Of a stretch of 64,000 nt of DNA, positions 52,469 through 60,890 are shown piece by piece. A program made the translations under genes and the position numbers. This DNA comes from Streptomyces tendae (lineage in GTDB: Bacteria; Actinomycetota; Actinomycetes; Streptomycetales; Streptomycetaceae). The notes below the pieces were generated by a model. The model did no database searches and was not told the origin of the DNA. It saw nothing but the letters and a program-made list of their open reading frames with translations. The stretch spans positions 1,674,001 through 1,738,000 of the forward strand of contig NZ_CP043959.1 in the NCBI RefSeq assembly GCF_008632955.1. The letters are read 5' to 3'. The number at the start of each line of letters is the position of its first letter. Position 1 is the first letter of the stretch.

Positions 52469-54634
52469 TCAGCCCTGCACGGCCAGTACCAGCGGCAGTA
52501 CTCCCTGCGCACCGGCCCGCCGGAGCAGGCGTGCCGCGACCGCGAGCGTCCACCCCGTCTCGGTGTAGTCGTCCACCAGAAGAACCGGTCCCTGGGCCCG
52601 TGCGAGTGCCTCCGCGAGCTCGGGCGGCACGGTCAGCGAGCCGTCCAGCGCCTTCAGCCGCTGAGCGCTGTTGCTCCGGGAGAGGGAATGCCGCTCACCT
52701 GTGTTCTCCACCGACCCGAGCAGCGGCAGTCGTCCGGTCTCCGCGATGTGCGCCCCCAGGGATTGGACCAGGCGCGGCCGGCTCCGCGAGGCGACGGTCA
52801 CCACGCCGACCGGCCTGGGCTGGGCGTCTGCCACACCCGCAGCCCAACCGCCGGGCCCCTTCGCCCAGTCGGCCAGCACGCCCACCGAGGCCCGGGCGAC
52901 ATCGTCAGGTACGGGCCCGTCCGGAGCCTGGGGTGCGAGCAGCGGACGCAGCCGGTTGCCCCAGCCGATGTCCGACAGACGCCCCAGCGCACGCCCCTGT
53001 GCCGCCTGTTCCCCTGCGGGGATACGACCCTTCAGATCCACGCCGATCGCCGGGAGTCCGGTGGGCCACATGCGCCGGGGCTCCACCTCGACGCCCGCCC
53101 GGCCGAGATCCGCGCGGGCCGCGTCCAGCGCCACGGTGGACGCCTCGGCCGTGTAGCGGGCGCCGGCGCAGTTGTCGCAGCGGCCGCAGGGTTTGGCGCC
53201 CTCGTCGTCCAACTGCCGCTGCAGGAACTCCATCCGGCAGTCCGTCGTCGTCACGTAGTCGCGCATCGCCTGCTGCTCCGCCGCGCGCTGACGGGCCACC
53301 CACGCGTACCGCTCGGCGTCGTACGTCCAGGGCCGGCCGGTCGCGATCCAGCCGCCCTTGACCCGCTGCACCGCCCCGTCCACGTCGAGCACCTTCAGCA
53401 TGGTCTCCAGGCGGGAGCGGCGCAGCTCCACCAGCGGTTCCAGCGCGGGCAGCGACAGCGGCCGCTCGGCATGCGCGAGGACGTCGAGCGTGCGCCGCAC
53501 GGTGTCCTCGGAGGGGAAGGCGAGCGAGGCGAAGTACTCCCAGATCGCCTCGTCCTCCTTGCCCGGCAGGAGCAGCACCTCGGCATGGCGCACTCCGCGC
53601 CCCGCGCGACCGACCTGCTGGTAGTAGGAGATCGGGGAGGACGGCGACCCCAGGTGCACCACGAAGCCCAGGTCCGGCTTGTCGAACCCCATGCCGAGGG
53701 CGGAGGTCGCGACAAGAGCCTTCACCTTGTTGGCGAGCAGGTCCTCCTCGGCCTGCTGCCGGTCGGCGTTCTCCGTCCGGCCGGTGTAGGAGGCGACGGT
53801 GTGCCCGCGGCGGCGCAGGAAGGCGGTGACCTCCTCGGCCACGGCGACGGTCAGCGTGTAGATGATGCCCGACCCGGGGAGCTGGTCCAGGTGGTCGGCG
53901 AGCCAGGCCATGCGGTGCGCGGCGTCCGGCAGGCGCAGCACGCTCAGGCTGAGGCTCTCCCGGTCCAGCGGACCCCGCAGCACCAGCGCGTCCGAGGTGC
54001 CGCCCGTGCCCAGCTGGTCGGCGACGTCGGCGGTCACCCGAGCGTTGGCCGTGGCGGTCGTGGCGAGGACGGGCACCCCTTCCGGGAGATCGCTCAGCAT
54101 CGTCCGCAGCCGCCGGTAGTCGGGGCGGAAGTCGTGGCCCCAGTCGGAGATGCAGTGCGCCTCGTCGACCACGAGGAGGCCGGTCGCCGCGGCCAGCCGG
54201 GGCAGCACCTGGTCGCGGAAGTCCGGGTTGTTCAGCCGCTCGGGGCTCACCAGCAGCACATCGACGTCCCCTGCCTCGATCTCCGCCCGGATGGAGTCCC
54301 ACTCCTCGCTGTTGGAGGAGTTGATGGTGCGGGCGCGGACCCCCGCCCTGGCCGCCGCGTCGACCTGGTTGCGCATCAGCGCCAGCAGCGGGGAGACGAT
54401 CACGGTGGGTCCGCTGCCCTGGGCCCGCAGGAGCGCCGTTGCCACGAAGTACACCGCTGACTTGCCCCAGCCCGTGCGCTGGACGACCAGGGCCCGTCGC
54501 TTGTCGGCGACCAGGGCCTCGATCGCACGCCACTGGTCGTCGCGCAGCCGGGCGGTGCCCGTGTCGTCCCCGACGAGACGGGCGAGCACCGCGTCGGCGG
54601 CCGTCCGGAGATCCGTGTTGCTCGTGTGCTCCAT
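52469..54634 (-). CDS. recQ: RecQ-type helicase fused to a phosphoribosyltransferase-like domain
   Basis: 721 residues. N-terminal RecQ motor: Walker A TGWGKS (54-59), DEAH 157-160 with the RecQ-specific [30 protein letters not shown], and the aromatic-rich loop. The zinc-binding cysteines follow at about 465-487 (CRMEFL, CGRCDNC). Instead of an HRDC domain the C-terminus has a phosphoribosyltransferase-like region ending [21 protein letters not shown], a PRPP-loop signature (about 684-702). ATG 54634. It lies divergent from the DUF4192 gene, with a DnaA box between. Confidence 0.92.
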   Translation of the reverse strand: MEHTSNTDLRTAADAVLARLVGDDTGTARLRDDQWRAIEALVADKRRALVVQRTGWGKSAVYFVATALLRAQGSGPTVIVSPLLALMRNQVDAAARAGVRARTINSSNSEEWDSIRAEIEAGDVDVLLVSPERLNNPDFRDQVLPRLAAATGLLVVDEAHCISDWGHDFRPDYRRLRTMLSDLPEGVPVLATTATANARVTADVADQLGTGGTSDALVLRGPLDRESLSLSVLRLPDAAHRMAWLADHLDQLPGSGIIYTLTVAVAEEVTAFLRRRGHTVASYTGRTENADRQQAEEDLLANKVKALVATSALGMGFDKPDLGFVVHLGSPSSPISYYQQVGRAGRGVRHAEVLLLPGKEDEAIWEYFASLAFPSEDTVRRTLDVLAHAERPLSLPALEPLVELRRSRLETMLKVLDVDGAVQRVKGGWIATGRPWTYDAERYAWVARQRAAEQQAMRDYVTTTDCRMEFLQRQLDDEGAKPCGRCDNCAGARYTAEASTVALDAARADLGRAGVEVEPRRMWPTGLPAIGVDLKGRIPAGEQAAQGRALGRLSDIGWGNRLRPLLAPQAPDGPVPDDVARASVGVLADWAKGPGGWAAGVADAQPRPVGVVTVASRSRPRLVQSLGAHIAETGRLPLLGSVENTGERHSLSRSNSAQRLKALDGSLTVPPELAEALARAQGPVLLVDDYTETGWTLAVAARLLRRAGAQGVLPLVLAVQG

Positions 54635-54727
54635 GGGTCCCATCCAACAGGACGGCGCCGACATCGGTCGTGGGCTGTGGACGAAGGCCGACCGGCGCAT
54701 CGGCGGGTGACATGAACCTGATGTGAC

Positions 54728-54736
54728 TTATCCACA
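54728..54736 (+). promoter_or_regulatory. Perfect DnaA box between recQ and the DUF4192 gene
   Basis: TTATCCACA followed by GG, identical to the site ahead of recA (7992). It lies 94 bases before the recQ start and 41 before the DUF4192 start. Assignment by motif only. Confidence 0.4.
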
Positions 54737-54776
54737 GGTTCAACCGGAATGTCGCAATCCGCGAGATCGTCTCGGC

Positions 54777-56456
54777 ATGACGAACCACAGCGGGACGACC
54801 GGTCCCTCCGAGAACAGTGACATCCCGCGCCAGGGCGGACGCGAGGAAGCGGACCCACGACGGGAGGCGGCCGTGGCCCGCACCGAACCATCGGCGACCC
54901 CCGACCCGGCGGACCTGTCCTGCACCGCGTACGAGAGCCACGGTGACCAGCAGCAGGTGACCCTGCGCACTCCGGCCGAACTCGCCGACGCGGTGCCCTA
55001 CCTGCTCGGCTACCGCCCCGAGGACAGCATCGTGCTCGTCTCCCTGCACGACACCGGGGGGCGGGGCAGGTTCGGGGGCCGCGCCCGGCTCGGCATCCCC
55101 GCCGACGCCGGCGACTGGCCCTCCGCTGCCCGGCAGCTCGCCCAGGGCCTGGTGACCGGCTGCGAGCGCAGGGGCGCCCGGCCCGAGCAGATGGTCGTGT
55201 TCCTCTGCCGGGACCCGGGACAGGGCGAGTCCGGTCGGCAGGTCAAGGAGCGACTCGGCCCGCTGGCTCAAGCCCTGCGGCTGGAGTGCGGTGCCCTGGA
55301 CGTCCCGGTGGTGGAGGCCCTCTGTGTCTCCGGCGGCCGCTTCTGGTCCTACTGCTGCGACGACCAGGCCTGCTGCCCGCCCGACGGGACACCGATGGGC
55401 CTGCCCGGCACCTCGGTACTGGCCGCCGCGGCCACCTATGCCGGCCTGCAGGTCCGTGGCACCCTGCGCGAACTGCACGCCCGGCTTCTGCCCTGGGAGA
55501 CCTCCGCCGCCCTCGACCAGCAGCGCGCGCTGGACGCCGCCGGAGCGAAGCTGATCCCCAGGATCGTCGACGAGCAGGACCGGCGCGCGGTCGCCGAGGA
55601 GACGCTGGAACTGGCAGAGTGCCTCCTGCGCCGCCTCGCCGACGCCCCTCCCGTGCCGGGCGCGCTCCCGTCGGACCTCCGCGACGACGAACTGATCACC
55701 TACGACGAGGCGGCGACGCTCATCCTGGGCCTTCAGGACCGCACCACCCGCGACCGCGCGGCCGCATGGATGGAGGGCGACGAGGCGGCCCCTGCCCTCC
55801 GCCTGTGGCGCTCCCTGGCGCGCCGCTGCGTCGGGCCGTACGGCGAGCACGCCGCGGCACCCCTCACCCTGGCCGGCTGGGTCGCCTGGTCCTCCTGCGA
55901 CGAACTGGAGGCCCGGGAGGCACTCGCCATGGCGCTCGGCGCCGACCCCGACTATCTCTTCGCCCGCCTGCTGCACCAGGCGTGCAACGAGGGACTCGAC
56001 CCCGAGTCCATCCGCCGCTGCCTCCGCGAGGGACGCCGCGAGGGGCGGAGGAACGGCGGGGCGGAGCCGGCCGGTGAGCGGACATCGGACGGGGCGGGCC
56101 GAGGCGCGGGATCCGCGGCCGGGGACACCCGCCCGGCTGAGGGGACCGTGGTGCCCGGCCGAGAGGCGGAGCCGCTTCCTCGAAGCCGCCGTATGCGGGC
56201 GGCCGGCCGCGGGGCACGGTCGGCCCGCCGCGAGCCCACCGCCGCCGGGCGGCTGCCGCGCCCTCGATTGGCGGCGGGCGGTGCGCGGTCCAAGGGCGCC
56301 GCGACGGGCACTGTGCGCCCCGGCGGTACGGACCGGCGCGGAGCCCAGGCCGGCGGAACCCGCCCCGGTGCGCCCGGGCCCGGAACCACGAGTCGACGCG
56401 GACACCGCCACGACACCGCCGAAGCCGCGTCGCACCCTGGGGACGCGGAGGAGTGA
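54777..56456 (+). CDS. DUF4192 family protein with long disordered tail
   Basis: 559 residues. DUF4192 region from about 50 to 420: QVTLRTPAELADAVPYLLGYRPEDSIVLVSLHD, CCDDQACCPPDGTPMGLPGTSVLAAAATYAG, and LAGWVAWSSCDELEAREALAMALGADPDYLFARLLHQACNEGLDPESIR. The cluster CCDDQACC could bind metal. The last 135 or so residues are Arg/Gly/Pro-rich and disordered. ATG 54777. Function unknown; the family is mainly actinobacterial. Confidence 0.85.
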   Translation: MTNHSGTTGPSENSDIPRQGGREEADPRREAAVARTEPSATPDPADLSCTAYESHGDQQQVTLRTPAELADAVPYLLGYRPEDSIVLVSLHDTGGRGRFGGRARLGIPADAGDWPSAARQLAQGLVTGCERRGARPEQMVVFLCRDPGQGESGRQVKERLGPLAQALRLECGALDVPVVEALCVSGGRFWSYCCDDQACCPPDGTPMGLPGTSVLAAAATYAGLQVRGTLRELHARLLPWETSAALDQQRALDAAGAKLIPRIVDEQDRRAVAEETLELAECLLRRLADAPPVPGALPSDLRDDELITYDEAATLILGLQDRTTRDRAAAWMEGDEAAPALRLWRSLARRCVGPYGEHAAAPLTLAGWVAWSSCDELEAREALAMALGADPDYLFARLLHQACNEGLDPESIRRCLREGRREGRRNGGAEPAGERTSDGAGRGAGSAAGDTRPAEGTVVPGREAEPLPRSRRMRAAGRGARSARREPTAAGRLPRPRLAAGGARSKGAATGTVRPGGTDRRGAQAGGTRPGAPGPGTTSRRGHRHDTAEAASHPGDAEE

Positions 56457-56618
56457 AAGGGAGGACACGTCAGTCATCAACGATGCACACGGTGACCACT
56501 GGGCAGTGACCCGCAGCGGGCGCGCCCGAGCCCAGGCGGGGGCGGAAGGCCGGGCCGCCGCGAACGCGCCGTAAGGAGGGAGACCAGCCGCCGATACGGC
56601 CGACGAAGGGAGTGTTTA

Positions 56619-56633
56619 TCGTCAGGCAGACGA
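56619..56633 (+). promoter_or_regulatory. Putative NrtR operator
   Basis: TCGTC-AGGCA-GACGA inverted repeat, 13 bases before the ATG of the Nudix regulator. It resembles Streptomyces NrtR boxes (a CGTC-N5-GACG-type palindrome) and is placed for autoregulation. Confidence 0.6.
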
Positions 56634-56646
56634 CTATGATCGCCGC

Positions 56647-57405
56647 ATGTCCTACGACCCGTCAGCCTTTCCGCCGTTCGCTGTCACCGTGGACCTGGTC
56701 GTGCTCACCGTGCGTCGTCACGCTCTGTGCGCGCTGGCGGTGCGGAGGGGGGAGCCCCCGTTCCAGGGACGGTGGGCACTCCCCGGCGGCTTCGTACGGG
56801 CCGACGAGGACCTGGCGCAGGCAGCGGCCCGGGAGCTGGCGGAGGAGACGGGGCTGCGGGTGCACGACCCGGCTGTTCCCACGCAGGACCACGGTGCCCA
56901 CCTCGAGCAGCTCGCCACCTACGGCGATCCCAAGCGTGACCCGCGGATGCGGGTCGTCAGCGTCGCCCATCTCGCCCTCGCCCCCGACCTGCCGGCGCCC
57001 CGGGCGGGCGGTGACGCCAGCAACGCCCGCTGGGCCCCGGTCGAGGAGCTGCTGCAGCAGGGTGGTTACGGCAGGGACGGTGAGCCGGTGGCGCCACTCG
57101 CCTTCGACCACGCCCAGATTCTGTGGGACGGGGTGGAGCGCGCCCGCTCCAAGATCGAGTACTCGTCGCTGGCGACGGCCTTCTGCCCCTCCGAGTTCAC
57201 GGTCGGTGAGCTCCGCCGGGTCTACGAGGCGGTGTGGGGTGTGGCGCTCGACCCGCGCAACTTCCACCGCAAGGTGACGGGTACGCCGGGCTTCCTCGTC
57301 CCCACCGGCGGCACCACCACCCGCCAGGGCGGCCGTCCCGCCCAGCTCTTCCGGGCCGGCGGCGCCACCCTGCTCAACCCGCCCATGCTGCGCCCCGAGG
57401 TCTGA
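56647..57405 (+). CDS. nrtR: NrtR-type Nudix-related regulator
   Basis: 252 residues. N-terminal Nudix domain with an intact Nudix box GGFVRADEDLAQAAARELAEETGL, then a winged-helix region (EYSSLATAFCPSEFTVGELRRVYEAVWGVALDPRNFHRKV), which is the NrtR architecture. NrtR proteins bind ADP-ribose and repress NAD synthesis and salvage genes. Most lose a catalytic Nudix box; here it is complete, so hydrolysis of ADP-ribose is also possible. No NAD genes are adjacent. ATG 56647. Confidence 0.88.
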   Translation: MSYDPSAFPPFAVTVDLVVLTVRRHALCALAVRRGEPPFQGRWALPGGFVRADEDLAQAAARELAEETGLRVHDPAVPTQDHGAHLEQLATYGDPKRDPRMRVVSVAHLALAPDLPAPRAGGDASNARWAPVEELLQQGGYGRDGEPVAPLAFDHAQILWDGVERARSKIEYSSLATAFCPSEFTVGELRRVYEAVWGVALDPRNFHRKVTGTPGFLVPTGGTTTRQGGRPAQLFRAGGATLLNPPMLRPEV

Positions 57406-57526
57406 GGCGGGAAGCGCGGGCGCCTGGGCGCGGGCCTCCGGAGGAGTATCCCTCCGGGCGACCGGCAGCGGGCAACGGGCCCTGCGGTGCCCGAAAAACC
57501 CGATTTGGCGCGCTATCTTGCATCGG

Positions 57527-59410
57527 GTGATCCAGGCCATCGGACTGACCAGCAGCCCCCGCAAAGAGCTCCCGCCCGCCGTCGACGACGTCTCCTTCGA
57601 GGCGTATGCGGGTCGCGTCACCGCATTGCTCGGAGCACCGGGCGCCGGCAAGACGACGGCGCTCAAGCTCATGCTCGAACTGCAACGCGGCCGTGGTGTC
57701 GCCTACTTCAGAGGTCGCCCCCTGCACCGCATCCCTCACCCGGCTCACGAGGTCGGCGTACTGCTGGGCGATGTGCCGGGCCACCCCGCCCGTTCGGTGC
57801 GCGGTCATCTCCGCATGCTCTGCGCGGCCTCGGGTGTCCCGGCCCGGCGGGCCGACGAAGTCCTCGAAGCGGTGGGCCTCGTGAGCCTGCGCGACGAACG
57901 GCTCGGAACGCTGTCGCGCGGGATGGACCGTCGGCTCGGTCTGGCCTGCGCCCTCCTCACCGACCCGCACACGCTCGTGCTCGACGACCCCGCGCGCGGG
58001 CTGTCCGTGGGGGAGAGCCGCTGGCTGCACGACATGATGCGGGAGCACGCGGGGCAGGGCGGCACGGTCCTGTGCAGCACGGCCGATCCCAAGGAGGCTG
58101 CGCGGATCGCGGACCAGGTGGTCACGTTGGAGGGCGGGAGGGTCGTCGCCGACCAGGAGGCCGCCGACTTCGCCCGCACCCGGCTGCGCCCTCGTGTCGC
58201 CGTCCGAAGTCCGCACGCCGTCCGCCTGTCCGCGCTGCTCACGCAGGAGGCCCGTGCCGCCCGGCGGTCCGTGGAGGTCGTACGGGAGGGCGGCAACCGC
58301 CTCTGCGTCTACGGCAGTACCTGCGCCGAGGTGGGCGAGACGGCCTTCCGGCACGGCATCGTCGTCCACCAACTGGCCGACGAGATCGGTGACATGGGCC
58401 CGGCCGCGGGTGCCGCCACGGAGGGACGGCTCACACGGCCGCTCGGAGACCCGCAGAAGGGCAGGCGGCCACCACTCACTCCCGCTGCCGAACCCGCGGC
58501 CCCCGACGCCGCCCCGCCCGAAGCCACCGCGGACGAAGCCGAAACACACACGACGGCTGCCCCCCAGCGCACCACCTCCCACCCCGCCGCGCGCGCCACC
58601 CGCCCCCGGGTCACTCTCCCGCCCCCCGTCCTCGTCCGTCCCGCGCCCCGCCCGCTGCGGCCCGTGCGGTACGAGATCCGCCGGGCCACCGGTGTGGCCA
58701 CGGGGTACGTCGTCGGGGCATGCGTGCTCCTCGTGTCCGCCCTCACCGCCGTGGTGCTGGCCCGCATCGGCCACACCCCGCAACCGCGGCTGCTGGCCGC
58801 GTGGCCCGCCGAGTTGCCGCTGCCGCCCGCCGCGCTCGGGGCGGGTCTGCTCGGCGCACTGGCCTTCGGGGACGAGTTCCGTCATCCCGCGCTGGCGGCG
58901 GACCGTGGCACGGTGCCCCGCAGGCTGGGACTGCTCACGGCCAAGCTCCTCGTCGCGTCCGCCGCCGCGCTCGTGCTGGCCGTGCTGACCATCGGATGTG
59001 ACGCCGAACTGCTGTACCTCGTCTACGGGAGCGAAATGGTCACGGTGCCCGCCGACTGGCTTCCGCTGACCGCCGGCTGGCTCGCCCTGGTGACGGGCTG
59101 CGCCTGGGCCGGTGTGCTGGCCGCGGGCGTATTCCGGTCCACCACCGCCGGGCTGGCCGCGGTCGTCGCCGTGCCCCTGCTCGTCGTGCCCCTCGTGCAC
59201 AAGCTCATGGAGGGACCGTCGGCGCCTCCGGAGCCGCTTTCGCAGCGGTTGCGCGACGGTCTGCCGCTGCGGTGGCCCTTCGGGGGTGAGCAGCACCTGG
59301 AGGCGGTGCTGCGTCTGGTCGCCCAACCCGTGGGCGGCGCAATGACGTTGTCGGTGGTGGCACTCCTGGGTGCGTATGTGTTCACCGGCCTGCGAAGCAG
59401 AGTCCGATGA
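57527..59410 (+). CDS. Fused ABC ATPase-membrane protein
   Basis: 627 residues. ATPase domain to about 220 with Walker A GAPGAGKTT, an altered signature LSRGMDRR and Walker B LVLDDPARGLS, in which the usual catalytic Glu is Asp. A linker of about 125 residues is rich in Pro/Ala/Thr. The C-terminus carries about six membrane helices (VATGYVVGACVLLVSALTAVVLARIG to VGGAMTLSVVALLGAYVFTG). The GTG at 57527 sits seven bases after a TATCTT -10-like hexamer (57514-57519), so the mRNA may be leaderless. Substrate unknown. Confidence 0.82.
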   Translation: MIQAIGLTSSPRKELPPAVDDVSFEAYAGRVTALLGAPGAGKTTALKLMLELQRGRGVAYFRGRPLHRIPHPAHEVGVLLGDVPGHPARSVRGHLRMLCAASGVPARRADEVLEAVGLVSLRDERLGTLSRGMDRRLGLACALLTDPHTLVLDDPARGLSVGESRWLHDMMREHAGQGGTVLCSTADPKEAARIADQVVTLEGGRVVADQEAADFARTRLRPRVAVRSPHAVRLSALLTQEARAARRSVEVVREGGNRLCVYGSTCAEVGETAFRHGIVVHQLADEIGDMGPAAGAATEGRLTRPLGDPQKGRRPPLTPAAEPAAPDAAPPEATADEAETHTTAAPQRTTSHPAARATRPRVTLPPPVLVRPAPRPLRPVRYEIRRATGVATGYVVGACVLLVSALTAVVLARIGHTPQPRLLAAWPAELPLPPAALGAGLLGALAFGDEFRHPALAADRGTVPRRLGLLTAKLLVASAAALVLAVLTIGCDAELLYLVYGSEMVTVPADWLPLTAGWLALVTGCAWAGVLAAGVFRSTTAGLAAVVAVPLLVVPLVHKLMEGPSAPPEPLSQRLRDGLPLRWPFGGEQHLEAVLRLVAQPVGGAMTLSVVALLGAYVFTGLRSRVR

Positions 59411-59474
59411 TGACCGCATTTGTGTCTCTCGGCCTTTCTCTGCTCGTAACTCCCTGAGGAAAGCTCATTTCTTT

Positions 59475-59482
59475 CCGATAAG
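59475..59482 (+). promoter_or_regulatory. Candidate sigma-WhiG -10 element of whiH
   Basis: TCCGATAA matches the sigma-WhiG -10 consensus GCCGATAA in seven of eight bases, 91 bases before the whiH GTG. A TAAA-type -35 at the usual spacing is poor. In S. coelicolor whiH is a known sigma-WhiG target, which supports the call. Confidence 0.55.
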
Positions 59483-59573
59483 GCGTCAATTGCGACGGGG
59501 TGAGCGATCACCCTTTCGTGTGCTTTTCACCAAAGACCTCAAGGGAGTTGGAACCGACGCCGAAAAAGGATGC

Positions 59574-60461
59574 GTGAGTACCCTTGCGCACACCATGATG
59601 ACCGCCGCCCGCTCCGCCGACTCCGGCCTCGCGACCCCGGGCGAACTCGACCGCTACCCCTACGCGGAGGCGCCCGGCGTCGACCGTGTCGGGAGCCCTG
59701 TGTGGGACGGAGCGGAGCCGGACCTGGGCCGCGTCGGCCGGCGGACCGCGGGCAGCCGCGGACGCGGACTGCACGGACAACTCGTCCAGCAGCTGGGACA
59801 GATGATCGTCTCGGGTGATCTGGGCGCCGACCGTCCGCTGGTTCCGGAGGAGATCGGTCAGCGTTTCGAGGTGTCCCGCACCGTCGTCCGCGAGTCGCTC
59901 CGCGTGCTGGAGGCCAAGGGCCTGGTCAGCGCCCGGCCGAACGTGGGCACGCGAGTGCGCCCGGTCAGTGACTGGAACCTTCTCGACCCGGACATCATCG
60001 AGTGGCGGGCCTACGGGCCGCAGCGGGACGACCAGCGCCGGGAGCTCAGTGAGCTGCGCTGGACGATCGAGCCGCTCGCCGCCCGGCTGGCCGCCGGTCA
60101 CGGTCGGGAGGACGTCCAGCAGCGCCTCGCCGACATGGTGGAGATCATGGGGCACGCCCTCGGCCAGGGCGACGCGCTGACCTTCGCCCGGGCCGACTCC
60201 GAGTTCCACTCGCTGCTCATCCAGGTCGCGGGCAACCGCATGCTGGAGCACCTGTCCGGCATCGTGTCCGCCGCGTTGCAGGTCTCGGGCGGCCCCGTCG
60301 CCGGCTGTGAGCGGCCGAACGAGACGTCGCTGGCCCATCACGGCCGGATCGTCGACGCCCTCGCCGGCGGCGACGGCGCGGCGGCCGAGACGGCCATGCG
60401 GCAGCTCCTCACGGTCCACCCCGAGGTGGAACGCGTGGTGCCCGCGCCGCGCGAGCACTGA
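59574..60461 (+). CDS. whiH: Sporulation regulator WhiH (GntR family)
   Basis: 295 residues. N-terminal GntR winged helix GLHGQLVQQLGQMIVSGDLGADRPLVPEEIGQRFEVSRTVVRESLRVLEAKGLVSARPNVGTRV. FadR-type (FCD) all-helical effector domain follows: LSELRWTIEPLAARLAAGHG, ADSEFHSLLIQVAGNRMLEHL, HHGRIVDALAGGDGAAAETAMRQLL. Its place immediately before hrdB and the close match to the sequence I recall identify WhiH, needed for sporulation septation. GTG 59574 follows AAAGGA. The first 65 residues are an extension before the helix-turn-helix. Confidence 0.93.
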   Translation: MSTLAHTMMTAARSADSGLATPGELDRYPYAEAPGVDRVGSPVWDGAEPDLGRVGRRTAGSRGRGLHGQLVQQLGQMIVSGDLGADRPLVPEEIGQRFEVSRTVVRESLRVLEAKGLVSARPNVGTRVRPVSDWNLLDPDIIEWRAYGPQRDDQRRELSELRWTIEPLAARLAAGHGREDVQQRLADMVEIMGHALGQGDALTFARADSEFHSLLIQVAGNRMLEHLSGIVSAALQVSGGPVAGCERPNETSLAHHGRIVDALAGGDGAAAETAMRQLLTVHPEVERVVPAPREH

Positions 60462-60536
60462 CCGCGTTTCCCCGGACGGCGCGGTCCGGCCTGCCACCCC
60501 CCTCCTGTGGCAGCGCCGCATCGGTGAGCCGTCCCA

Positions 60537-60580
60537 CGTCGGACCCTGCGGGATCATCGGTGATCCCGCAGGGTCCGACG
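60537..60580 (+). terminator. Long perfect hairpin between whiH and hrdB
   Basis: A 20-base-pair perfect stem (60537-60556 with 60561-60580) around a TCGG loop, 76 bases after the whiH stop. The strongest palindrome in the window. It likely insulates hrdB from whiH transcription. Confidence 0.88.
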
Positions 60581-60749
60581 GTTCGAAAGGCGGACCGGCG
60601 CCGGGGAGGCGACCTCCTCGCCCCCGGGTGCACGCTTATGTCCTCATCTGTCAGGTTCTGACTGATTACGGGGTGTGACTCGGGCCACGCGGATTGGGCG
60701 TAACGCTCCCGGGGAGAACGCGATGACCTAAGAGGTGACAGCCGCGGAG

Positions 60750-60776
60750 GGAATACGGACGCCGTTCACGGCGCTG
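60750..60776 (+). promoter_or_regulatory. Candidate sigma-R promoter of hrdB
   Basis: GGAAT at 60750-60754, preceded by G, then 18 bases and GCTG. The sigma-R consensus is GGAAT-N18-GTT, so there is one mismatch in the -10 half. S. coelicolor hrdB has a sigma-R-dependent second promoter, which makes this site plausible. Confidence 0.45.
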
Positions 60777-60890
60777 TGCGTCTTCCCCGGCCCCCGCCCG
60801 CGCCGTCGGCCCATCCCCAAGCCGGCGGTCGGCCCCTGTCCACTGTGGACGGGGCCGGAAGCCGTTTTCCAACGTTCCGAGAGGTTGTTC

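Larger units (their letters stand above)
60462..60890. other. whiH-hrdB intergenic region
   Basis: 429 bases containing the whiH terminator (60537-60580) and the hrdB promoters. The frame ahead of the hrdB start stays open for 52 codons (from 60735), but the known HrdB N-terminus begins at 60891. No other gene recognised. Confidence 0.65.

Noticed and set aside
52905..56480. A 1,191-codon open frame on the minus strand
   Set aside because: It crosses recQ in another frame and runs antisense to the DUF4192 gene. No coherent domain; produced by GC-rich codon bias.
60735..60890. In-frame N-terminal extension of hrdB by 52 codons
   Set aside because: It contains the promoter region, and the known HrdB begins at the GTG at 60891.
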